A program made the position numbers and the translations under genes. A stretch of 64,000 bases of DNA from Bradyrhizobium sp. C9 (GTDB lineage Bacteria > Pseudomonadota > Alphaproteobacteria > Rhizobiales > Xanthobacteraceae): positions 372,001 to 436,000 of the forward strand of contig NZ_NWTG01000005.1 of the NCBI RefSeq assembly GCF_002532045.1, in the 5' to 3' direction. This document shows, in pieces, positions 41,597 to 50,279 of the stretch; the stretch's first letter is position 1, and each line of letters starts with the position of its first letter. Below the pieces are notes generated by a model. The model saw nothing but the letters and a program-made list of their open reading frames with translations, was not told where the DNA came from and did not search any database.

Positions 41597-42656
41597 CAAC
41601 AAGCGGATCCTGATCACCGGCAACAATGGCTATATCGGATCGGTCATGGCGCCCTGGCTCCAGCGCCAGGGCTTCGACGTGGTCGGTCTCGACACCGGAT
41701 ATTTCTCTGCCTGTACACTCGTCCCCGACCTCGCCGAGGTCCCGACGATCCATCAGGACCTACGCGAAGTTACCGCCAAGGAACTCACCGGTTTCGACGC
41801 GGTGATTCATCTGGCGGCACTTAGCAACGATCCGATCGGCAATTTGAACGAAGCCTGGACGCGGGAGATCAACTCGCAGGGAACAATCCGGCTCGCGAAG
41901 CTGGCGAAGCTGGCGGGTGTCCCGCGTTTCATTTTCTCATCGTCCTGCATCATGTACGGGACCTCTGAGGCGGCAGTCGTCGACGAGAATGCACCGCTCG
42001 CGCCGCGCACCGAATACGCTCGCTCCAAGGTCGAAGCGGAGACGGCGCTGCGCGCCCTCGCCGACGATCGTTTCTCTCCGACGTTTTGCCGCAACGGGAC
42101 CGTCTACGGCCTATCGCCGCGGATGCGGTTCGACACGGTCCTCAACGATTTCATGGGCAACGCCTTCACGACTGGCCGCATTGTGATCCAGAGTGACGGC
42201 ACGCCGTGGCGGCCAGTCGTCCATGTCCAGGACGTTGCGCGCGCGTTTCAGGCGGTGCTCGAGGCGCCGCTGGAGGCTGTCCACAACCAGGCCTTCAACG
42301 TCGGTGCCGACAAACTCAACCACCAGATCCGCGATCTCGGGCAGATTGCAGCGCAAAGCGTTCCCGGCTGCGAACTCGCGAGCGTACCGCAACCCGGAGC
42401 CGATCAGCGCACCTACAAGGCGGATTTTGCCAAGTTCAAGCGAACCTTTCCGGGATTCAGCTTCCGATGGACGGCCACGGACGGAGCGAGGGAGCTCTAT
42501 ACCGCGTTTCAACGAATCGGCCTGAGGCATGACGCATTCAGGGACAAGCGTTTTACGCGTCTGAGCTGGTTGCGGCATCTGCTCGACAGCGGATCGGTCG
42601 ACGAGTCGCTGAGGTGGACCGAGATCACAGCCAACGTGAGTCGAAACCGGGCCTGA
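41589..42656 (+). CDS. NAD-dependent epimerase/dehydratase
   Basis: A 355-residue extended SDR starting 8 bp inside the preceding gene. ILITGNNGYIGSVMAPWL binds NAD; SSSCIMYGTSE and YARSKVEAE supply Ser and Tyr-X3-Lys; RPVVHVQDVARAFQAVLEAP is the usual substrate-domain segment. Position between heptose synthesis genes suggests a 4-reductase, 4,6-dehydratase-like or epimerase activity on a nucleotide-activated heptose. The catalytic motif TxxE of dehydratases is not seen. The exact reaction cannot be named. Confidence 0.8.
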   Translation: MPDNKRILITGNNGYIGSVMAPWLQRQGFDVVGLDTGYFSACTLVPDLAEVPTIHQDLREVTAKELTGFDAVIHLAALSNDPIGNLNEAWTREINSQGTIRLAKLAKLAGVPRFIFSSSCIMYGTSEAAVVDENAPLAPRTEYARSKVEAETALRALADDRFSPTFCRNGTVYGLSPRMRFDTVLNDFMGNAFTTGRIVIQSDGTPWRPVVHVQDVARAFQAVLEAPLEAVHNQAFNVGADKLNHQIRDLGQIAAQSVPGCELASVPQPGADQRTYKADFAKFKRTFPGFSFRWTATDGARELYTAFQRIGLRHDAFRDKRFTRLSWLRHLLDSGSVDESLRWTEITANVSRNRA

Positions 42657-42684
42657 GGCTCGACAGGCTGGGAGGCCGAGCGCA

Positions 42685-43767
42685 GTGGAAACTCTATCGA
42701 CGCGGGAACTCGAGCATGCATCGGTCGTCCCGGACACGGAGCGGCTCCGCCCCACTTACGCCAGCTGGCGTCCCACCGATATCGTCATGACACGGACCCC
42801 GCTCCGCGTCAGCTTTGCAGGAGGCGGCACCGATTTACCGGAATTCTACGAGGTCGAGGAAGGCGCCGTGCTCAGCGCGGCCGTTGATAAATACGTCTAC
42901 GTCACCGTGAAGCGTCACAGCCACCTCTTCAACGAGCCGATCCGACTCAACTACTCGCGCACCGAGCAGGTCAATACGATCGAGGAGATCGACAACAATA
43001 TTGCCCGTGAGTGCCTCAAGTTTCTCAACATCGAGCCTCCGATTTTCATCAGCACCGTCGCCGACATGCCGGCCTCCACCGGCATGGGCGGATCGAGCGC
43101 CTTTGCAGTGGGATTGCTCCACGCGCTCCATGCCTTCCGCGGCGAGCGCGTCACCGCCGGCCAACTGGCTGAGGAGGCCTGCTATATCGAGATGGAACTT
43201 CTCAAGGAGCCGATCGGCAAGCAGGACCAATACGCCGCAGCGTTCGGCGGCCTGAATCTGCTCCGCTTCGGGCGCGGCGGCCGCGTGACGGTCGAGCCGC
43301 AGCCAGCCCGAAGCGGCTCTGTTGCTTACCTGTTCAGCAACATCATGATGTTTTGGACCGGTCATCAGCGCCCTGCCGCCTCGGTACTCACCGAGCAGAG
43401 GAGCAACACGTCGAGAAACCTGGACGTTCTGCGCCACATGCGCAACGACGCCTTTGAGTTTCGTTCGCTCTGCTCCGGTCAACAGATCGGGCTCGAGCAG
43501 GTGGGCGAGGCTCTTCACCGCGGCTGGACGCTGAAACGAGGTCTTGCTTCCAAGATCACCACCTCCGAGATCGATCGCTATTACACGCGGGCCCTCGAGG
43601 CAGGTGCCGAAGGTGGCAAACTCTGCGGTGCTGGCGGTGGCGGCTTCCTCATGTTCATCGTGAAGCCGGAGAAGCGCGAGCGGGTGCGTCAGGCGCTCTC
43701 GGACCTTCCCCTGGTGTCGCTAGGGTACGAGGTCCATGGCTCACGGGTGCTTTACCCGGCCGGGTGA
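42685..43767 (+). CDS. hddA: D-glycero-D-manno-heptose 7-phosphate kinase-like GHMP kinase
   Basis: A 360-residue GHMP kinase starting with GTG after GGAGG. TRTPLRVSFAGGGTDLPEFY is the N-terminal motif of HddA and related sugar kinases; PASTGMGGSSAFAVGLLHAL is the GHMP ATP-binding motif (about 129-148); LCGAGGGGFLMFIV is motif 3. HddA phosphorylates D-glycero-D-manno-heptose 7-phosphate at C1, between the GmhA and GmhB steps. Together with gmhA and the fusion it completes a pathway to GDP-D,D-heptose. An N-terminal extension of about 30 residues precedes the kinase fold. Confidence 0.85.
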   Translation: METLSTRELEHASVVPDTERLRPTYASWRPTDIVMTRTPLRVSFAGGGTDLPEFYEVEEGAVLSAAVDKYVYVTVKRHSHLFNEPIRLNYSRTEQVNTIEEIDNNIARECLKFLNIEPPIFISTVADMPASTGMGGSSAFAVGLLHALHAFRGERVTAGQLAEEACYIEMELLKEPIGKQDQYAAAFGGLNLLRFGRGGRVTVEPQPARSGSVAYLFSNIMMFWTGHQRPAASVLTEQRSNTSRNLDVLRHMRNDAFEFRSLCSGQQIGLEQVGEALHRGWTLKRGLASKITTSEIDRYYTRALEAGAEGGKLCGAGGGGFLMFIVKPEKRERVRQALSDLPLVSLGYEVHGSRVLYPAG

Positions 43768-43787
43768 CGCTGGTCTTGGAGGATTCG

Positions 43788-44351
43788 ATGATTTTCAAGA
43801 CCACCGAAATTGCGGGCGCCTGTACGGTAGAGCTCGAAAAGCGAGCCGACGACCGCGGCTTTTTTGCCCGTGGCTGGTGCAGTCAGGAGTTCGGCGATCA
43901 CGACCTGCCCAGCCAGATCGCCCAGATGAATATCTCCTTCAACCGCAAAAAGCACACCTTGCGTGGCTTCCACTACCAGGTTGCTCCCTATCAGGAAGCC
44001 AAGCTTCTGCGCTGCGTTCGCGGCGCCGTGCACGACGTGATGCTCGATCTGCGGCCTGACTCGCCAACGTTCATGCGTCACATCGCGGTCGAGCTTAGTG
44101 CCGAAAACTACCGCATGCTCCTCGTCCCGAAAGGGTGCGCGAACGCCTTTTTGACGCTCGTGGACGAGACGGAGGTCACGTATCTCGTATCCGAATTCTA
44201 CACGCCGACCGCTGAGCGGGGTCTGCGCTGGAATGATCCCGCGTTTCGCATCGCGTGGCCCGCCGAGCCCGTCGTCATCTCGGAAAAGGACCGCAGCTGG
44301 CCTGATTTTGTAGACGAGCGCCGGCTCGTCGCAGCCGCCGATGAGAGGTAG
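43788..44351 (+). CDS. RfbC-like cupin epimerase
   Basis: A 187-residue protein of the dTDP-4-dehydrorhamnose 3,5-epimerase family. RGFFARGWCSQEFG, NISFNRKKHTLRGFHYQVAP (catalytic His in RGFHYQ), AVHDVMLDLRPDSPTF, LLVPKGCANAFLTL and RGLRWNDPAFRIAWP are the family blocks. No RmlA, B or D homologues are present here, so the substrate is more likely a keto-heptose nucleotide, as in 6-deoxy-heptose pathways. I use the ATG at 43788 with GGAGG upstream; a GTG at 43764 would overlap hddA by 4 bp. Confidence 0.83.
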   Translation: MIFKTTEIAGACTVELEKRADDRGFFARGWCSQEFGDHDLPSQIAQMNISFNRKKHTLRGFHYQVAPYQEAKLLRCVRGAVHDVMLDLRPDSPTFMRHIAVELSAENYRMLLVPKGCANAFLTLVDETEVTYLVSEFYTPTAERGLRWNDPAFRIAWPAEPVVISEKDRSWPDFVDERRLVAAADER

Positions 44352-44356
44352 ATAGC

Positions 44357-45682
44357 ATGTTCATCGTCGACCGCGAGCTCGAGCGGCTGCAACGGACCGG
44401 CACCCCGATCAGGGTGGGAATGGTGGGCGCCGGGTTCATGGCCAAAGGCATCGCGCGTCAGATGCTGCAGTACACCAAGGGCATCGAACTCGCTGCGATT
44501 TGCAACCGTCACCTCGAGGAAGCCCGCAAGGCGTACGCCGAATCCGGCGAGAGCAACGTCACAGAAGTGCGCCGCGTGGACGAACTGGACGACTGCATCG
44601 CCCGGGGCCGGCGCGCGATCACCGACGATCCGATGCTTCTTTGCAACGCTGATGGGATCGACGTGATTCTCGAGGTTACCGGCACGATCGAATTCGCGGC
44701 CGGTGTGGTGATGCAGGCGATCGCCCGAACCAAGCACGTCGTCATGATGAACGCCGAACTCGACGGCACTCTCGGCCCAATTCTGAAGACCTATGCCGAC
44801 CGCGCCGGAGTCGTCATCACGAACACGGAAGGTGACCAGCCAGGCGTCATCATGAATCTGTACCGGTGGGTGAAGGGATTGGGTATTAGACCCGTGCTCT
44901 GCGGGAACATCAAAGGTCTGCACGACCCATACCGCAATCCAACGACCCAGGAGGGGTTTGCCAAACGTTGGGGGATGAAGGCCCCGATGGTCACGTCCTT
45001 CGCAGACGGCACCAAGATATCGTTCGAGAACGCGATCGTCGCCAATGCAACAGGCATGCGGGTCGCGAGGCGCGGAATGCACGGTCCGGTCGTCGAGGCC
45101 GGCACCCCGATCCAGGAAGCGGTCAATTGGTACCCGCTCGATGAGCTTCTCGAGGGTCCCGGCATCGTGGATTACTGTGTGGGAGCCATGCCAAACCCAG
45201 GCATATTCGTACTTGGGACGACGAACGATACGGTCGAGAAGCACTACCTGTCGCTCTACAAAATGGGAGCAGGCCCGCTCTATTGCTTCTACTGGCCCTA
45301 TCATCTTTGTCACTTTGAAGTCCCGTTCACGGTTGCTCGCGCGGCGATCTTCCGGGATGCAGCCATCACTCCACTCGGCGCGCCGTATGTCGACGTGGTT
45401 GCAGCCGCCAAGAGGGATCTCAGGGCTGGCGAGATCATCGACGGGCTCGGGCACTACATGACCTACGGCTTGTGCGAGAACGCGCAGGTCGCTCACGCCG
45501 AGCACCTTCTTCCGATCGGTCTCGCCGAAGGTTGTCGTCTCCGGCGGAACGTTGCGCGGGACCAGGTGCTCGGATACGACGACGTCGAGATTCCGGCGGG
45601 CCGAATGTGCGATGCGCTGCGCCAGGAGCAAGACACCCTCTTCTTCGGCAGGCCGTCATTCATACGTCCTGAGGCTGCCTAG
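44357..45682 (+). CDS. NAD(P)-dependent oxidoreductase with SAF-like C-terminal domain
   Basis: A 441-residue protein, 5 bp after the epimerase. The N-terminal Rossmann domain (IRVGMVGAGFMAKGIARQML) and the homoserine-dehydrogenase-like core (DVILEVTGTIEFAAGVVMQA, VVMMNAELDGTLGPIL) lead to a C-terminal SAF-like segment (AGEIIDGLGHYMTYGLCENA, then HLLPIGLAEGCRLRRNV) reminiscent of sialic-acid synthase and DRL-type oxidoreductases. Proteins of this kind appear in sugar-modification clusters. It closes the heptose operon and is followed by a GC hairpin. The reaction is unknown; oxidation or reduction of the heptose derivative is a guess. Confidence 0.75.
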   Translation: MFIVDRELERLQRTGTPIRVGMVGAGFMAKGIARQMLQYTKGIELAAICNRHLEEARKAYAESGESNVTEVRRVDELDDCIARGRRAITDDPMLLCNADGIDVILEVTGTIEFAAGVVMQAIARTKHVVMMNAELDGTLGPILKTYADRAGVVITNTEGDQPGVIMNLYRWVKGLGIRPVLCGNIKGLHDPYRNPTTQEGFAKRWGMKAPMVTSFADGTKISFENAIVANATGMRVARRGMHGPVVEAGTPIQEAVNWYPLDELLEGPGIVDYCVGAMPNPGIFVLGTTNDTVEKHYLSLYKMGAGPLYCFYWPYHLCHFEVPFTVARAAIFRDAAITPLGAPYVDVVAAAKRDLRAGEIIDGLGHYMTYGLCENAQVAHAEHLLPIGLAEGCRLRRNVARDQVLGYDDVEIPAGRMCDALRQEQDTLFFGRPSFIRPEAA

Positions 45683-45695
45683 ACCGGATCGGTTC

Positions 45696-45714
45696 CGCGC
45701 GGCTCCGCCGCGCG
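45696..45714 (+). terminator. GC hairpin ending the heptose operon
   Basis: CGCGCGGC, loop TCC, GCCGCGCG makes a perfect 8-bp stem 14 bp after the stop at 45682. No T-run follows. The next 236 bp, to the converging SGNH gene, hold no gene I can support. Confidence 0.5.
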
Positions 45715-45950
45715 TGATCCAGGCTCCAGAAATCCGCCTGCCTGGCTGGACCCGAATCACAGATAGTCAAGTAGATTCAAAGCATTACAATGCGGTTGCA
45801 GAAGACGGGAATCGGTATCGCAGCAGGGACGCGCCATGCCGGTCAAAATCCGATCCCGATCGCACAGCGCTGCCCGGTGTGCGCTTAGCAGTGCACACGC
45901 CCATGGCCAGTTTCAATCAGCCGGGCGCCCCATTGGATCACACGAATCCA

Positions 45951-47015
45951 TTAATCGGGCATCCATCTGATCGAAGCCGGATCGGCGGGTCGCGTGGTGG
46001 TGTAGGTCACCAGGTCGTATCCTCGCTCGACGACGAGATCGGCAACTTCGATGAAGCCCTCGTCATTCCCCTCTTTCGAGCTGTGCAGCGTAACATCGCT
46101 CATGGAGACATCCTGGTTCGTCAGCGATAGCCTGACTATTCCCTGATGGTCTCGAATTGGCCTGCAGATCGGAATGAGCCGCGCCTCGAAGTTGGTCGGA
46201 TGATAGGGCTTGAGGCGCAAGTTCTTGTGGAAGGTCCTGTCTCCCTCGATCGACAGCACGCTTTTGCAGGCCGCCGAGTTCACCATGAGGCCGCGGATGG
46301 ATGCATCCGACCCGATGTAGATCGGGTGCGTCTCGCCGAGTTCCAGCCGGACACCCGAAAACGCGATCAACCTCGACGAATACTCGACTGCCGTGCCCAG
46401 TATTTGATCCTTGAGAGGCACGCGCTCGTAAGCCGTGAATGCAAACGTGCGTTTGCACTTTGCAGTCTCAGCCGTTCTTATCTTAGTCAAGAAATTGCCA
46501 AGGTGGGTCGCTATCACGCCCGACAGGAACTCGGCCGGGTGACTGCCGTCTGCATAGAGTTCCTTGGCGTCCACGTTCTTGGACTTGGCGACGGCGGCAA
46601 TGACGTCCCGGACATCGAGGTAGTACCAGTCCTGCTTCTGGCAGACGGAGATGCAGGCGGAGATGATGGTCCTTGATGCGTTGATGTCGCTCACCGGTAT
46701 GCAAACGAAAACCGGCTCGCAATTGGCGCGTTTGGCGGAATGCCCAATCCACTCGAGCCACTTCACCACATCGTAGTAGTCGATCGCATTAGCGGAAAGC
46801 AGCGAAAAATCGATCACGCATGTATCGACGATGCAAAACTCCGAACCCTTGAAGAAGTCGTCCTGGGCGAAGTACGGACCGAGCAAGGACGGAGATGCAC
46901 CGATCCGTCCTGCCGATTTCACTTCGATTGTGGCATCGGCGTCCAGAAACTTCTGGAAAAAGCCTGCCTTCAGGATGCTGTTTGACTGTCCCAGGATCGA
47001 AATGCTCAGCGACAT
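45951..47015 (-). CDS. SGNH-type hydrolase with C-terminal beta-rich domain
   Basis: A 354-residue protein. ISILGQSNSILKAGFF near the start resembles block I (G-x-S) of SGNH esterases and YADGSHPAEF (about 170) gives the Asp-X2-His of block V. The second half (about 195-354) is beta-rich with no motif I recognise and may be a carbohydrate-binding or jelly-roll part. No signal peptide is visible. I use the ATG at 47015; the frame extends to 47363 antisense to the next gene, which is unlikely to be coding. Similar SGNH proteins add or remove O-acetyl groups on polysaccharides. Confidence 0.65.
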   Translation of the reverse strand: MSLSISILGQSNSILKAGFFQKFLDADATIEVKSAGRIGASPSLLGPYFAQDDFFKGSEFCIVDTCVIDFSLLSANAIDYYDVVKWLEWIGHSAKRANCEPVFVCIPVSDINASRTIISACISVCQKQDWYYLDVRDVIAAVAKSKNVDAKELYADGSHPAEFLSGVIATHLGNFLTKIRTAETAKCKRTFAFTAYERVPLKDQILGTAVEYSSRLIAFSGVRLELGETHPIYIGSDASIRGLMVNSAACKSVLSIEGDRTFHKNLRLKPYHPTNFEARLIPICRPIRDHQGIVRLSLTNQDVSMSDVTLHSSKEGNDEGFIEVADLVVERGYDLVTYTTTRPADPASIRWMPD

Positions 47016-47046
47016 CAGATTGACTATCCTCAGATGGAACCGCGCA

Positions 47047-47808
47047 ATGACATCGAAAACGCACGATGGAGAACTCCGCAACACCGCGTCAATCGTCTTT
47101 GTCGCGGCAACGTTATCAATTGTCGCGGCGCTGTGTCTACCATCGGCGGGACGCGCGCAGAGTTCGAGAGCTGCATGCGACAAAACCGACACGCAGTTCG
47201 CCGTAACGGCCGCGATGCCGGACAATGCCGATGCCCTGCGCAAATATGAGAGAAATGTGTCAGGCTTGTCCGGCGATGTCTCGACGGTAATGCTCGGCGA
47301 CTCGCTGGTTGAGGCGTGGCCGAGGGAACTATCGGCCTCGCTCGGCGCCGGGCCGGTGGCCAACCTCGGCGTCGGACGCGACAGGATTCAGAACACGCTC
47401 TGGTTCATCGAACACGAGCGCGAGCGGCTGCGAAAAATCAAGCCGAAGTCCATCGTCGTGCTGGTCGGAACCAACAACATCTATCTCGACAAACCGTGCG
47501 GCGTGATGGAATCCTATCAAAAGCTGTTTGACGAGATCAGGTCGCTTTGGCCGAACGGAAAGATTTTCTCCATCCAGATTCTTCCGCGAGGCGAGCAGAT
47601 GAAGGGTGCAGCCGAGAATATCGGATCCGTCAATGCCGAACTCAGCAGAAGAAGCCGGGAACTCGGAATCAGAACGATCGACGCCTCCGACATCGCATGC
47701 GGACGCACAACGCCGTGCGCCAATTACAAGAGCGATCTCTTGCACCTGACGCCATCCGGATACGAGGCCCTGACCAGGATCGCAAAGCAAGGCATTGGTT
47801 CATCGTAG
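47047..47808 (+). CDS. Secreted SGNH/GDSL hydrolase
   Basis: A 253-residue protein divergent from the previous gene across 31 bp. A signal peptide (SIVFVAATLSIVAALCLPSAGRA) is followed by VMLGDSLVEAWP (block I Ser), NLGVGRDRIQNTLW (block II), VVLVGTNNIYLD (block III) and DLLHLTPSGYEAL (block V Asp/His). All four SGNH catalytic blocks are present. It should act in the periplasm as an esterase, perhaps on acetylated exopolysaccharide. I use the ATG at 47047; the longer frame upstream overlaps the divergent gene. Confidence 0.85.
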   Translation: MTSKTHDGELRNTASIVFVAATLSIVAALCLPSAGRAQSSRAACDKTDTQFAVTAAMPDNADALRKYERNVSGLSGDVSTVMLGDSLVEAWPRELSASLGAGPVANLGVGRDRIQNTLWFIEHERERLRKIKPKSIVVLVGTNNIYLDKPCGVMESYQKLFDEIRSLWPNGKIFSIQILPRGEQMKGAAENIGSVNAELSRRSRELGIRTIDASDIACGRTTPCANYKSDLLHLTPSGYEALTRIAKQGIGSS

Positions 47809-47862
47809 GCGTTCAACGGATGCGCTGGGGCCGTCAGTGACGCCTCGGCGCGATCTGATCTG

Positions 47863-48072
47863 CTAGCTCAGCATCGAGATGATCGATTGCAGCTGATCGG
47901 ATGCCGACGCCACGAGTCCATCGAACGACGTCTGGCCGTGCGCCGCGGCCCGCAGGATGCATTCGGCAACGGCCGCCTTGAGACCGAACACGGGTTGGTC
48001 GGCCGGCACGCTCGCCATCACCGTGTCGAGCGCATCGCGCATCGTCTGGATCAGTTCGGAGCTGAATTTCAT
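47863..48072 (-). CDS. Small hypothetical protein
   Basis: A 69-residue acidic, helical protein (MKFSSELIQTMRDALDTVMA to the end QLQSIISMLS). GGAGGG lies at a good distance before the ATG, and hydrophobic residues are spaced as in amphipathic helices, so it is likely real. I do not recognise a family or function. It is a single gene between the SGNH pair and dinB. Confidence 0.6.
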   Translation of the reverse strand: MKFSSELIQTMRDALDTVMASVPADQPVFGLKAAVAECILRAAAHGQTSFDGLVASASDQLQSIISMLS

Positions 48073-48187
48073 GGCTATCCCTCCGCGTGCTCAGGATAGA
48101 CCGGGCGCGCCAGGCCACCACTCACAAGCCCGCGATTCCAGATTGCGTTTTCTTAATGCAATGACAAGCCGGTGAACCGGCGACGAG

Positions 48188-49435
48188 CTAGAGATCCTTC
48201 TCGGCCAACTTGCGGAAGTCGTCGGGCACCGAACGAACGACCTCCAGCGCCGCCGAGCCATACCCGATCGCATCCCAGCCAAAACGATCGCGGACCTTGT
48301 CGATGGCACAGTCCGCGGCCCAACGCGCCATCCCGATCGGACTTCCAGGGCGAAGCGCCTGATCGGCCAGTCCGAGCGGGAGCTCGAGCGCAAGATCCCA
48401 ATGCTCCTCGAGATGCGACACCGAGATTGCCAGCAGCGAAATGAATTTCTCGCCCGGGTGGTCAGCAAGCGTAGCGCGCACCAGCTTCTCGGCGAGCCTG
48501 GCGAGGATGATCGTGGTGCATACGGGCGCATCGAGTGTCATCGAGCGTGTCACCGATTTCAGGTCGGCGAAGCGAACGCGCACCGTCACGGTTCGTCCGG
48601 GGCGGGATTTCCCCCGAAGCCGCGTGGCGACGCGGTCGGCGAGATGAAGCAGCGTCGGCCGAATGACTCGCTCGATCGCGGGCTTTCGGCCGAGCGCCGA
48701 CTGTGCTCCTGCCGATCGCGCGCGCCGGTGCGGCGTGAGCTGACGCGGATCTCGATTCCAGGCCAGCGCCGCGAGTTTTTCGCCCGCCGCCGGACCGAGC
48801 AACCGCGTCAGCGACCGCTCCGACAATCCGGCGAGTTGACCGATCGTCGAGACGCCGATCGCGTCCAGCCGCGTCCTGGTGACCGGCCCTACTCCCCACA
48901 TCAGTTCAACCGGCAGTTCGTGCAGGAATCCGAGCTCGGCGTCGGGATCGACGACGACCAGCCCATCGGGCTTTGCGACCTGCGAGGCGATCTTCGCCAG
49001 ATGCTTGGTGCGCGCGACGCCCACCGAGATCGCAAGGCCGAGCTCCGTACGCACGCGGCGCCGGATCGCCGCGGCGATTTCGGCGGGCGTCCCGAACAGA
49101 TGAGTGCAGCCGGCAACGTCGGCAAACGCCTCGTCGATCGAAATTCGCTCGACCAGCGGGGTGAAGTCGCCGATCACCTTGATGGCTGCGTCACCCAGCC
49201 GTTGGTAATCGCTGAAGTGGCCGCCGACGAAAATGAGTTGCGGGCAGAGCCGGCGCGCTTCCCGTCCCGACATGCCGCCATACACCCCGAAGGCCTTGGC
49301 CTCATAGGATGCGGCAAGCACAACCCCGCCTCCGACGGCGATCGGCTTGCCTCGCAGCGACGGCTCAAGCAGCTGCTCGACCGACGCGTAAAACGCATCC
49401 AGATCCGCGTGAAGGATGGTGGCTGCGGCTGCCAT
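48188..49435 (-). CDS. dinB: DNA polymerase IV (Y-family translesion polymerase)
   Basis: A 415-residue Y-family polymerase. ILHADLDAFYASVEQL carries the first catalytic Asp (residue 11) and the YASVE steric gate region; ISIDEAFADVAG (about 98-109) carries the second Asp-Glu pair; SVGVARTKHLAKIASQVAKP and WGVGPVTRTRLDAIGVSTIG (helix-hairpin-helix) complete the thumb. The little-finger domain follows from about 240. It copies past lesions during the SOS response. The LexA box 65 bp upstream indicates DNA-damage induction. The C-terminus lacks an obvious beta-clamp motif of the QLxLF type. Confidence 0.93.
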   Translation of the reverse strand: MAAAATILHADLDAFYASVEQLLEPSLRGKPIAVGGGVVLAASYEAKAFGVYGGMSGREARRLCPQLIFVGGHFSDYQRLGDAAIKVIGDFTPLVERISIDEAFADVAGCTHLFGTPAEIAAAIRRRVRTELGLAISVGVARTKHLAKIASQVAKPDGLVVVDPDAELGFLHELPVELMWGVGPVTRTRLDAIGVSTIGQLAGLSERSLTRLLGPAAGEKLAALAWNRDPRQLTPHRRARSAGAQSALGRKPAIERVIRPTLLHLADRVATRLRGKSRPGRTVTVRVRFADLKSVTRSMTLDAPVCTTIILARLAEKLVRATLADHPGEKFISLLAISVSHLEEHWDLALELPLGLADQALRPGSPIGMARWAADCAIDKVRDRFGWDAIGYGSAALEVVRSVPDDFRKLAEKDL

Positions 49436-49499
49436 CTCAAGGCGTTGATCCCTGACCTGACCAAGATTGCTCGTTCCTGGAGGCTACGGCAGTCGAAAG

Positions 49500-49514
49500 A
49501 ACAAAACAAGAACA
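49500..49514 (-). promoter_or_regulatory. Alphaproteobacterial LexA (SOS) box of dinB
   Basis: GAAC-AAAACAA-GAAC on the plus strand (GTTC-N7-GTTC on the minus strand) matches the LexA direct-repeat box known from Rhizobiales and Rhodobacterales. It ends 65 bp before the dinB ATG and on the correct side to block its promoter. The rest of the 49436-49782 gap shows no gene. Confidence 0.75.
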
Positions 49515-49782
49515 TATTCAACTCCCTTCACCAGGAATGACCGCATGCGCTGACGATCTATCGGCGAACGTCGGGCGGGTCGCCGCCGTGCCAGGCTCGA
49601 GGCGGTTGGCGGCTCGGTCGACGGAATCACCGCGAGGCAGTTGGCAGGTCTCTCGACGTCCACGGGCAGTCTCTGCCGAAGACGGGCATCACGACGCACG
49701 GCCGTCGTGTCCCGCTGCGCCGGCTTGCTCATGAGAGCCGGCGTTGTTTGACGAACAGGCTTTTTCAGGTAGACATCAAGGG

Positions 49783-50049
49783 ATGACCGACCACTCTCAT
49801 CAGGTGGACTTCCAGGCCGCGGCGTCCCTTTACAAATGGCCCTCTCTGAGCAATGCCCGGCGAGAGGATCGCGCGCCCTATATGATCGTCAACGGAACGC
49901 TCGACCAATGCATCCGGGACTTCATGGATAAGCCCGAGAAGACCCGGCATCTCTACGAGATCCGCACCAAGTCGCAGCCTCCCCTCGTGCCGGATGTGCT
50001 GTCGCCCGAGCACGTGATCGAGCTCTCCAGGCTTCGCGAGTTTCTCTGA
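49783..50049 (+). CDS. Small hypothetical protein
   Basis: An 88-residue protein starting MTDHSHQVDFQAAASLYKWP and ending EHVIELSRLREFL. AAGG lies just before the ATG at 49783; an upstream ATG at 49744 is also in frame. The composition is that of a normal soluble protein, with APYMIVNGTLDQCIRDFMDK in the middle. I recognise no domain. It stands alone between dinB and the winged-helix protein gene. Confidence 0.6.
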   Translation: MTDHSHQVDFQAAASLYKWPSLSNARREDRAPYMIVNGTLDQCIRDFMDKPEKTRHLYEIRTKSQPPLVPDVLSPEHVIELSRLREFL

Positions 50050-50279
50050 GGCGCTTCGGCGGACGTCATCCCGACGCGTCTCGTCCGCAGGCAGACTTAT
50101 CCATCTGTCGTGCACCGGAAGGCGCATTGTTTGCCTCTGAGGGAGCCGCTACACTCGCCTCACTCACTGACTCGTCCGCGTCGGCATGATTGATCCGCTT
50201 CCGCCTGTTTTGCGGTTCGTACATCATTCGCACGAGAGCGGAGCGCACGACCGGTTGCCGGGGCATCGAGAGGCGCCAC

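Noticed and set aside
44198..45631. A 477-codon minus-strand open frame
   Set aside because: Antisense to the SAF-type oxidoreductase gene with an intact Rossmann motif; no motif of its own.
46831..47363. Overlapping long versions of the two divergent SGNH genes
   Set aside because: The longer starts would make the genes overlap head to head by over 500 bp. The ATGs at 47015 and 47047 leave normal proteins and a signal peptide at the right place.
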